Part shown: positions 12,641 through 23,110 of the stretch, in pieces
Layout: every line of letters starts with the position of its first letter
Numbering within the stretch: position 1 is the stretch's first letter
Origin: Ascidia mentula
Taxonomy: Eukaryota; Chordata; Ascidiacea; Phlebobranchia; Ascidiidae
Direction of reading: 5' to 3'
Length of the DNA stretch: 64,000 bases
Assembly (NCBI GenBank): GCA_947561715.1
Contig: OX387201.1
Coordinates: 6,094,001 to 6,158,000 of the forward strand
The notes under the pieces: model-generated
Told to the model about the DNA's origin: nothing
The model's input: only the letters and a program-made list of their open reading frames with translations
Databases searched by the model: none
Made by a program: the position numbers and the translations under genes

Positions 12641-13048
12641 TTAAATTATTCCTTCTTGGGGCCACTTCAACTGCTTCACAAGTCCACCCTTTCCTTTTGC
12701 ATATGCGCCATAAATTTCCAATCTACAGTCGGGTTTAGTTGAACGCCATCCCACCAAACCAGTGGTAGTCTTGGGGTAAGGTGGGGATTTGCCCACTTTA
12801 ATGTACTTCTCAATAGGCGTAATAGGTGGTAGTCTTAGTTGCTCAGGCAGTTGCACTTTAGTCTTTTCTTCTTTCTTTGTAGGAACCGCTTCGGCAGCGA
12901 GTTCCTTGTAAGTCTGTGTCATAAATCCCCAGTTTTGCGGCCATTTTTTCGATGCTGACCATTCCATGTGCACGTGGCTTTTCCAGATTTCATCGTTTGC
13001 CACGTAATTGCACCCCGCAACCTGACGTCCAACTTTTGTTGCTGCCAT
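12641..13048 (-). CDS. CIMIP1: Ciliary microtubule inner protein 1 (C20orf85/LLC1 family)
   Basis: A single exon of 135 codons plus stop, start ATG at 13048. It matches the human C20orf85 family along its length: an N-terminal DEIWK motif, the block WPQNWGFMTQTYKEL, the PITPIEKYIKVGKSPP core, then TTGLVGWRS, and a C-terminal LKWPQEG. Vertebrate members are about 137 residues, so the length is as expected. The protein lies inside the doublet microtubules of motile cilia and flagella in vertebrates. No intron is needed. The promoter would lie between 13049 and 13621, a stretch shared divergently with the MARVEL gene. Confidence 0.93.
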   Translation of the reverse strand: MAATKVGRQVAGCNYVANDEIWKSHVHMEWSASKKWPQNWGFMTQTYKELAAEAVPTKKEEKTKVQLPEQLRLPPITPIEKYIKVGKSPPYPKTTTGLVGWRSTKPDCRLEIYGAYAKGKGGLVKQLKWPQEGII

Positions 13049-13621
13049 AATTGTTATTTCTGAGAAGACTGTTAACCTGGCTCTTTAATTCGAAACGTTG
13101 CTGTTTGTTGGCGAACTAAACAACAGAACTTCGGGAAACCCACTGGACCATGACGGTATCCTAGCAACTGCAGAGGTAAAAATGAACTCATGGAAATAGT
13201 ATTTTATGGATACAGACATGATTAATTTTAAAGTTTCTTTCCCCATTTTTCATCATATTTTGTTTGCTTTCAATACTTTGCAAAATCCCAAGAAAAATGA
13301 ATGCATAATGAATATTAGGTAAAACAAAACAAAACACAGCGTTTTACACAATGTAATAGCATACCAAATTTTTTGCATTTTCGAAACTTTTCGATACAGC
13401 AAGTTGCATGAAAATGGGCTGTTGGGTCTGCATATTTGCTTGAATTAAACATCAAGTATCTGCGTAAAATCGAGCGTGAGTGAGAGATTTATCGCTCTCC
13501 TTGCATCGTAATTCGAGAAAGAGAAAGGCGTGTCGTGCAGATTAAGTTTCAGGCAACGCTGAAGAACGCACTTTTATCGGCCAACGGGTCTGCTTGAAGT
13601 ACGTTTGAAATAGCCTAAAAT
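13049..13621. promoter_or_regulatory. Shared divergent intergenic region (CIMIP1 and MARVEL gene)
   Basis: 573 bp separate the divergent start codons of CIMIP1 (minus) and the MARVEL gene (plus), so both promoters should lie here. No individual element such as a TATA box or RFX-type X-box could be identified with confidence. Confidence 0.4.
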
Positions 13622-15804
13622 ATGCCGATGGAAGCAACGGAAGGTACGCCGCCTATTTTTACCTTCAACTCGGGTTATCCGAAGACCCTCCCAGCTTTAC
13701 TAAAGATCGTCCAAGCAGTAAGTGTGTTTGTGTGTGTGACCGAGGTAAAACTACATTTTAAATCAGTGAGTACTCAGGTGTAGGCAACGGGCGCCTGTAA
13801 TTTGATACCCCAATTTCTTGCTTTGGTGGAATAATTAGAGGTAAATCTTCAAAGGAGGTGAATAATTAAAGCATTTGAAACTAGAATAACATTGCGGTTT
13901 ATCATGTACGCACTATATTTTGCAATCAGTACAGGTAGCACAACATAACGCACGCCATTTGTTTAAAAACGACACGCGCGAGCTGATTTTGACCTAGAAT
14001 GTTAGAAAATATTACCCGTCCTAAATTGTACGTTGTTTTCGACAATAATATTTACAGTTTCTTTGCCAACATGTTTTGGGACATCGACCAAAAAAAGACA
14101 AATAGTGCTTTTGGAGTTGGTTTATGCAGGCATTTGCTGCTCGTCGACAGCTTTAGGGCAAGTTTGGCGAGGTGTATTGGTGTGCGGCGTTACAAGCTTG
14201 CTGCAATAGAGCAGCATTCCTTTCCACCACCGCAACGAGCAGCAACACGACAGTTGTTACGCATCGTCAACTGGTAATATCAACGCACCCAATTACATCA
14301 GCTGTTGTAGGCTTAGAACGCTCAGTCGGTTTGAGCATCTGATGAATAATGTTCGTCTATGGGTGCCGAACAAACACAAAGGCCACGACGCCACTTCAGC
14401 GCTGGTTTCGACGAGTCTTGAAACGCTCATATCCTCTTCATGTCTTGAAATGTACTTTATGCGTTTCTTGGAATAGTTACGGAACAAAATTTGCCGATTT
14501 AGTAACATGAAATGTGGGTTTATTGGCTTTTTACGTTACAATTATCAATAAGTCAAGTAACAACATAAGAGTCCGTTTTTTTAGGTATTTTTGCATATTT
14601 TGTTCTCTGAGTACATGTGTGTTACGTAGATATGTGCACCGATATGTACATATTTGTGCATGCACCATAATCAACTGCCCCAAGCCATGTTTTAAAGGTC
14701 ATGCGCTACGAGCGTGATTTATTGTAGATAATTTCATTTATAACCAGCACGAGACCAGTTCCTCCATACACCATCTTCTAATCATTGGGTAATCTTGTTT
14801 GTGTCAGTCGCACACATGACGTCGTTAAAACGCAACTCTGGTGTATTTGTCATTGTAATCATCGTCTCGCTCGTCCTCTTTACAGCATATGCGTTTACCT
14901 AAAATACATGCTGCAGTGGTTTATATACTTAAGCGTCAGTCTATTTTTGTACAGGTATTTGCTCTTGTGGCCTACCTGTGTGCTGCTTGCGCTCCCTATT
15001 GGACCAGATCCTCTGCTCCCGGTTTCCGCTTCTTCGAATGGGTCTGTCAATGGCACATGTGGTCGGTGATCATATTATATCTGCTCGTGTTGCTCAACGT
15101 ACATCACAGACTCGTATGCATCAAATGGAACCTAACTGTACGTATATATTTCCAAATATAGCAGGCGTGTCAATGCAATGTAAATATCAAGATATATTAT
15201 CTGCAGAGTAAAGCGATATATCACATTCTGTTGTATAATTAACAAATGTGATTTTGAGTGACTTTTAGAGCAAATTTTGCAGGAGTTTATCCACTATGTG
15301 ATTGCGTCAATCTTTTTCTTGATGGGGTCAATAACGGCAGCTGTCTTCGCACGAAACGGAGCAATGACGGCGGCAGCAGTAAGTCTGAAATACTCATAAG
15401 GTTATAAACGCCGATACTCTTGCACACTTCGCCACTAAAACGTTTGAACGTTACCCATTCAATTTCAAGATTGATGACAATTGGCAATGCGAAATATCCG
15501 ATACAATTGCATGGCACCAAACTTAGTATCTGTAAGGCCACTTATACTTAAGCGGTGTATATAATATTGTTTTTCATCATCAGCTGGTATTTATCTTAAT
15601 TTTTTGTGGAAGAGCTTAGTTTTGGTTTTCTGTTCCGTATAATTAACTCAAAAGTTTTTCATGCACCTAAAATAGATCTTCATCCAATAACTTGTTAATT
15701 TTTAGGTTTTTGGTTTTTTCTGCTTGCTTCTTTACGCGTTTGGGGCGTACGTTGCTTTCCGGCACTGGAGGGAAGAACCAGCAAATCAGCCTGCTAAAGT
15801 TTAG
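13622..15804 (+). CDS. MARVEL-domain tetraspan protein (MAL/plasmolipin/CMTM-like)
   Basis: Four exons, all phase 0: 13622-13717, 14955-15137, 15283-15378, 15706-15804, giving 157 residues, the usual size for MAL-type proteins. Start ATG at 13622. There are four hydrophobic segments: near residues 25-45 (VFALVAYLCAACAPYW), 60-85 (WSVIILYLLVLLNV), 95-115 (FIHYVIASIFFLMGSITAAVF) and 125-150 (VFGFFCLLLYAFGAYVAF), with short N- and C-terminal cytoplasmic ends. This is the MARVEL topology of proteins acting in membrane apposition and apical vesicle traffic. The exact subfamily cannot be set from sequence alone. The first intron is about 1.2 kb and contains no recognisable gene. The gene is convergent with HAL copy 1. 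Confidence 0.85.
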
Positions 15805-16984
15805 GCGTGTTTGGAAGCGATCAAACGGGGATTCTGTTTTTATACACTCGAATATTCACGACGAGAGCGCCTAAAGGAAAATACCTGTTTTTGCCACTTT
15901 GTGTGTTAGCTGCTATATACCGACCTAAATTTGCACGTGCTTCATTTCTTGCTGGTTAGAAAATACAGTTTTTTATAGAAAAACAAACAAATCCGATGAC
16001 ATTTCTTTTTGATGTTTTCGACATGCATAATGTTTAAGCCGAGTGTTTCACTGCTGTGCAAATGTAAGTCAGAATGACATATTTTTTTCAATTTTGAAGG
16101 ACTTGACCATGCGAATTTGGCATAAACTTACAGTGCACATGTAGTGTGTCCCTCAAAGGTTAAGTTTGTTGACATAAAGCTTCCGCAACTACTATACACA
16201 GTATGCGATACAACACAGCAAATACCAAATGTTTGTTACCTTTATTGCCCTTATAGGCGATATTGAGAGCAGTATGCCCTTCGAAATAATATATACTGTG
16301 ACATGGCTATGATACAGTTACAAAAATACCGCTGAATTGGAGAAATGCAACCCAAAAAGAATCAGACAAGCAAAACTATGATGTTACAATACACAACGAA
16401 TACCACACCATTATTAAAAGCTTAAAACGCCAGCAGGAATCTAAAAACTTACTATAGTGTACACTTTGTTACATTACCGAACAAGTATACCGCTGCCAGG
16501 TTTATTCACAGCAGAACACAAATCATAACGGGGTCCACAGATATTTACTCAACTACATCATTCCATCACACAAATTATTGGTTAGACATTCACAAATAAC
16601 CGTGCATGGAGCAGGAACCTAAACAAAAGAGTGAACACACTCACAAAGAGGGCGTTTGTTGGAGACTCGAAAAGGGATTGACCGGTTACTTTTGATTCTT
16701 AGCAGATTTTCACATATGATTGTGTTAAATACAAACTTGATATGTCAAAGAGGTTTTGGCAAATTACACAAGAAACACGCGGTCGAGAAGGACACCTTGA
16801 CTTGTGTGAAATAATCAAAACGTCACGGCAGAAAACAAAATACTCCACCAATGCCATATTGTGCCGGAAGGCGATTTTTTTTTAACTTAATTCCTTGTAC
16901 TTTAAATCATAATAACAATCAAGAAAAAATGTTTCCCTTTGTATATAGCAGTCAGCAATGATGAGACACATTGGGATCAGATAT
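15805..16984. other. Intergenic between convergent 3' ends
   Basis: About 1.2 kb between the MARVEL stop and the HAL copy 1 stop. It holds the two 3' UTRs. No exon or repeat was recognised. Confidence 0.5.
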
Positions 16985-19900
16985 CTACCGGTTGTTTGGA
17001 CAAAAAAGCTCACTGGAAGTGGGCGAACGCGAATAAGATATTTCGTCTGCCGATATGGGTGGGTTGCATACGTCCAACTTCACAGCTTCCCACACACGGT
17101 TTTTCTGAAGTAGCTTGACAACAGTCTCTATATCTCCAGAGTGAACCCTGTCTTTGTTGTAGGTCCTGCTCACGTGTATTAAAATAATGCCGATAGTGGA
17201 GTTGTTTCAAAAGAACGAAAAGATACTTACGGGACCACAGATCGCACCAGTTGATGCACTTTCTCCAAAGTTTCGGTTGTCTTTAAAGGTCTCCTAAAGT
17301 CGATTCCTTGACAAGCGCAAAGCAGCTCGATTGCAATCACATACTCTACATTTTCCACAACTTTTAAAGCCTAAAAGAAAACTAACATGCAAATATTGAC
17401 AAAACAATTAAATGCAATGCAACCTTTCTAGCTGACCAACCACCCATGGAAACGTGGTCCTCTTGTCCGGCACTGGTGGAAAGAGAATCGACTGAAGATG
17501 GATGACAAAGACATTTGTTTTCAGACACAAGAGCTGCAGCAGTGCAATGGGGTATCATATATCCCGAATTCAAACCACCGTTTTCCACCAAAAATGCTGG
17601 TAGATCGTTGTATGCTTTCGATAAAAATAAACGAACCGCATTTAGGGTAGTCAGTAACGAAAAGTTTAATGCAGATGTTATTGTACCTGGATTACACATG
17701 CGCTCAATTCTTCGTTCGCTCATAGCTGCAAGTTCATGCACTCCGATGGCAAGATAATCAAGTGATTTGGCCGGGTATTCCCCGTGAAAGTTGCCTCCAG
17801 ATATAGTTTCACATCTGTCCACCAAAATCATCTAAACATGTAACAGTAATAAATATCTACCCAAAATTTACACACTAAACAAAAGAATCATACAGGGTTA
17901 TCAGTGGCGCTGTTTAACTCTACGTCCAATATTCCCTTCACGAATTCAATAGTATCGTGTGCAACGCCGTGCACTTGAGGGCAGCATCTGAGTGTGTAAG
18001 CGTCCTGCACGCGATTGCAATTTTTGTGGTTTTCTGTGAGACAGAGAGAAAACGTGCATAAGAGTTCCCGCCAATGCATAAAACAACAAGATACCTACTC
18101 GTGATTTCTGATTGGTCGCCGCCGTAATTCAGAAGCGCTCGAATTCTCTTGGCAACAGCCTGTTGGCCCTTGTGCGGTCGAGCCTCGTGAATAACGGCGT
18201 CAAACGCTCTGCTGGTACCTTGCAGTGCTTCAAGTGTTAATGAAGCCACAACATCAGCTTGAAGAGCTATTCTTTTTGCTCTTTCCACCGCCTCGGCACC
18301 CAAAGCACTCATAAACTGCGTGCCGTTGATCAAAGCTAGTCCTAAAACCAAGGAAAGTTAGTGATGAAACACCGAATTTGACAATATCTGCAGTTGTTGT
18401 AAGTAATATTTTAAACAACCAGAGCGTAACCGTAATAGTTTAATTAGTGTTAACTTTGCGCTGCACAGAACAAATGTTATTAACTTTACCAAGAACCATA
18501 AGGAACGACGATTCTACGACAAATAAATCATTTACAAACTAACCTTCTTTTGAAGAAAGCTTTAAAGGTGGGATATCATTGGCTTCAAGAACGTGATTGG
18601 CATCAGCCCATCCACTTTTAGGCGACCACATTTTACCTTTACCCATCAAACCAAGGGCCAAGTGTGATAGAGGAGCAAGATCTCCGCTCGCTCCCACTGT
18701 ACCCTTCTCTGGAATCCACGGAAGACAACACTCTACAACAAGTGAATGGAGATATATGCAATTTTGTTGTATCATGTGTCATAGTTTTATGACAGTTTTG
18801 ATAGCGTGTTCTATATTCAGGAAACTCCGTAGATCCAATTAACATTTCAAATAATTGTGTTAATCTCAAATAAAAACAATGTTTTTGTTAAAGATGGCAA
18901 ATAACTTAAATAGAAGTCCAGCAGGAAACCAACAGTTAATTTATCAATCGTAGTATTTAGAATTTAGACTTTTCAAGTCAAATGGTATAGAAATACAAAC
19001 GGAATGGAATCGAATCGAATCGTTTGGAATTTATTTAGACAATGCATTACATTGCTTTTTAAACACACTTGCAACTTTTGTTTCACATAATCTAACTTCT
19101 TCAAGCAAAAGTTGCCCTCTGGTCAAGTCATAGCGTCCTATGTGCACTGCAGGAGGGCACGGTCAAGTCAGAGACACTGACAGTTGTCATTGGGCTCGCA
19201 AGCGAGTTAATTGTTTTAGAGCGATGGTCATGCTAGTTTTGAAAGGTCGTTGGAGTTAGTTGAACGCTCCAGGGAACGAATCTTGTACAAACATTACATC
19301 AACAAGCAATATATAAATAGAAAATGAAAATTTTTCACAGCAATTATTACACTTTTGAGTGTTTCTCCCAAAAAGAAGAGACATAATGGCGCAAGTCATA
19401 CAACAGCTGCAGAGGAAAATCCAACAATCCATGACCGAATTTACGTCAGTGACCTTGACTAATGTTGGAGACCCAAACTGTTTAGGGCGTCTCGGAGATA
19501 TCAGGCCTGGCCTACGGCAATACAGGCAAATTGGATGAGCACAAAGTTGGAAAATTGCAAAATGAAACTGGACGAACATCACGATCTTTCTTCTTACCGT
19601 TAAAAGCCTTCACCATAGACCGAAGGTTAGTTGGTGAAATGCCGCTGTAGCCTTTGCAGAAGATGTTAATTCGTAGAGCCAGCATCATCCTAGTGCGTTC
19701 AGGCGAAAGCGGATCGCCCACCCCAGCACAGTGCGATTCGATAAGATTTACCTGAAGCTGGTGAAGATCTGCCGGGGCAATCACTGTTGTGGCGAACTTG
19801 CCAAATCCGGTCGAAACACCGTAGACAACTTGCATAAAAAGGAAAACTTAATTGAAAATTGCAATTATTACATTCCTAGAACTCCAAAAGGAGTAAAAGA

Positions 19901-21115
19901 CGAAAAGCGCCAGTATAAGATCTTTATTTACAGATATATTAATTTCGCCTATTGGCATCCTCAGTTTTTGTCTTATTCAAGATTCTATTTGACTTGCACA
20001 AGATGATTCCTGTAGTCACTTTCTGGTGTTTTCTCTACTATTGAAAATTGCAATCGATAATACTACTGAAGCCGAACGCTGACAACACATCAAAACTAAT
20101 GCGCAACCCACCTTTGTTTTGCTCAACGATGTCGTCGAGAAGTTTTCTGGCGTTTTTGACGCGTCTTTCAGCATTGGAACAAACCTAAAAAATATAATCA
20201 GTATAAATACGCATAACGACACATTTATTTCTTTTCTCACCTCTATTTTGTGATCAAAATTTGCTAATTGCCATAACATTTCGGTGGTGAGGGAAAAGCC
20301 ATCCAACAATACCGTCTGAAAACAACATCTTACACATGTAATAATTTTATATGAACAAAAATAGTATTGCATTTTACCTTGCAAATGTTGAGCTCGGGAC
20401 TTTAAATATTATGCTTTATGTTAAGAACAAAAACTATTTGAGTGACGAAAAAGATTAAGACATCGTTACTATGTCTATAAAGTCCAACGATGTTTTCATA
20501 AATGCCACCATATTACTTTCTTGTATTAAGTTGTGTTATCACAGCAGAAAAGGATACACGGATAGCTTTTTAAACCCAGATACGAGGTTTTGGTCGACGG
20601 TGCTTGATATATCCGATGTGACCTGTTCTATGGTTTCTGTAAACAAAAGATTATGGATGCTTGATGGTGCAGCGTGATATTACTCTGTATATAACATACG
20701 TACTGGCTTCGACAAACTGTTTATCGTTCAGCACATCGCAGATCACGTCATTGTTGCTATAGATGATGCGCGAAGTGGATGATGTCAGCACTAGTTTCTG
20801 TGCAAACAAAGTATATTCACAGATTACCTTTTAGCTAAATTAACTGCCAAGAAAATCTTGAAAAAACGCCCAACATAAGTCACATGCGTTTTCATTGTTG
20901 GGCTGTATGAAATTGTGAGGTTATTTTCCCTCAACAGGGGTAACGGGCACTATTTTTCTCGTTATGGCGCAGTCGTTTACCTGTCCAGGACCACAATTTA
21001 AACCCAGCTCCTTCACTCGAACCAAAGCTGCACTCAGTAGCCATGAAACTTTGGCCTTGCCCTCAGCGCAAGGAACGCAAATCCAATTATCCTGCACCTT
21101 CACGTAAACCTGCAT
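16985..21115 (-). CDS. HAL: Histidine ammonia-lyase, copy 1 (complete)
   Basis: Thirteen exons: 20981-21115, 20704-20797, 20560-20636, 20241-20315, 20112-20184, 19598-19828, 18544-18732, 18099-18341, 17894-18033, 17687-17831, 17424-17614, 17231-17370, 16985-17165. They join to 637 residues (human 657). The enzyme converts L-histidine to trans-urocanate and ammonia, the first step of histidine breakdown in the cytosol. The Ala-Ser-Gly triad that cyclises to the MIO cofactor is present ([14 protein letters not shown]), as are [13 protein letters not shown] with the catalytic Tyr, [23 protein letters not shown] and the conserved EDHVSMGGW. The start is the ATG at 21115, giving an N-terminus that aligns with human; an acceptor-like tttttag lies just upstream at about 21140. 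A 72-nt intron between exons 10 and 11 has no stop and keeps the frame. The C-terminal tail differs from copy 2. Confidence 0.96.
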
Positions 21116-23110
21116 TGTCGCTCTATCATCCAACTAAAAACAATACCAACACAGTGGGTACAGTAATATATACCGAGTTGCCTGCGTTGGTGTAACACAA
21201 CATGAGCGTTTGAGTGCAATGACAGTCTCAATTGTACCGGCATATATGCGTCTACACGTGATTGGCTAACCGCCTGCACACGCCCACATTCGTGTGGTGA
21301 TGTTTTTTTAGTTTAAATTATGTTTTACTTATAAACATGTAATTAAAGTAGATGCAGAGCAGGTACCATTGCGTTCCCAGTAAGAAAGCTGCAATTAAGT
21401 CTTTATTGCATTGTTGCGTCAATATACTGTCTGCACCCAAACGACACAATTCAGCTAACTACATTAATTACCCAACACATAATAATCAATCAACCACCTT
21501 TTGGTAGTGGCCTCATTATCTAACAGATAACAAACAACATCACGCCCAACGTGAGTTAAACTGCAATGGTTCGTCACGTAGAAAACGTTCAGGAAGTTGC
21601 GTAACACATTAACGGGGTATCATGCCCATTAGTGTGCCTCTTTGACAACATTCTCGAGCCACAATCGTAAGTACAATAAGTAGTAATCACTCTATGGGTA
21701 TTACTATTAAAAGTTGCTGTCTTTCCAGCGCTTTCAAATTATAGCAAGGCAAAAGAAATTCTTGTCTTGCGAAACAGTGTGTGTTTAAAACATGATTACA
21801 AACTTCAACGCCCATTTGTTCTAATTTTTGTCAATTCTTCTTTTTTCTTTGTTTTTTCGAGTGGCACTCATAGGCCACCATACCTTTTTTATTTAACTTG
21901 TATCTTGTATGTACAACTGCTTTGGCAACAAAAGTTACACCCATGTATTTTTGTTGGTATATAATTATTGAAAACGCTCTATTTAAAATGCGAACTACTT
22001 AAAGAGTAAAAGCACATGATTTATGGATTGTTTTGCAACGTTTCTCAATTTTACTAAACGCCCTTTTTCAGACGACTATTTTTTATTGGCTATGCGGTAC
22101 ATGACTTTTTTTGTTATTTTAGCCTCAGGCATTGTATAATCTTTAAGAACTGTCAGTGGTCAGGACAAGGTTTGCATGTAGCGAATTGTGTCGTATAAAG
22201 CATGGAATGGCCAAGAACAGGTCTGCTGACAACAATTCCTTTAACCTTGCGTTATGGGCGGGCGATCATGCATAAAACACACCAGACAAGCTTGACACGT
22301 ATTTTAACACGCATATACTGCAGTAGCAGAATCTCGTATCGAACAGCATGATCGTATAAGGAGGCTAATTAGCGGACAGTAAAACAGAGTTAAGCAGTAA
22401 TTTAAATTAACATCTTTAAGTTAACTATTTTGCAAACAACAAATTTTTATGCTTTTAGTTTGATCTGACGACGTTATACGCATTTTTCTATTTTTTAAAT
22501 TTCTTGACTCAGCCGAGGGAATGATGAATAATAACGAATGTGCTCATGGCCAACCAAGCAACTTTTCTGGGTACTCATTGGACGCAAGTGCATCTGTTTA
22601 TCCTGGTGGATTTATTGCTAACTGACATAAATATTGCTTTTAGTGTGCAACAGAGTTTAATATACACCACCACAAAATTCGCAATAACGCAGTTTATGCC
22701 GAGAATAGGATTTCGCTAATTGAAAGCATCTCTTTAGTTCTAAAAAAATAATAAAACAGAAAACAAAAATTTATAAATAAAAAGTTAGTTGGTGATACCG
22801 TCGTCATAGCTGCTCGGGATGCATTTTAGTACGCTAGCCATAACAGCGTGTATTGATGGCCAGTTTTTCCTTTATTACTTTTACCTTTCTCTTTTCTGTT
22901 TTGGTATTGTTTTAGAACTGAAGATGCTTTTATTGAGCAAAACAAAGGTTTTAAATATACTCAGCATTGTGAAATTTGATTTCAAGAAAACGTTTTCATT
23001 GTTACGTTTAAACCAAAACAATAAGTTGAAGTTGGTATTAGTCCGGCATGTTTGAAAATGGGACAACACTGATAAATCTATAGATTCTAAAACTAATACA
23101 ATATTTGCAG
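21116..23110. other. Divergent intergenic region between the two HAL copies
   Basis: About 2 kb between the head-to-head HAL genes. The start of copy 2 (equivalents of exons 1 and 2 of copy 1) should lie here if it exists, but no similar sequence was found. Nothing else was recognised. Confidence 0.5.

Noticed and set aside
17515..17757. 80-residue open frame on the plus strand, mirrored at 25123-25365 on the minus strand
   Set aside because: Both are antisense shadows of the conserved HAL exons; they look conserved only because the HAL copies are near-identical.
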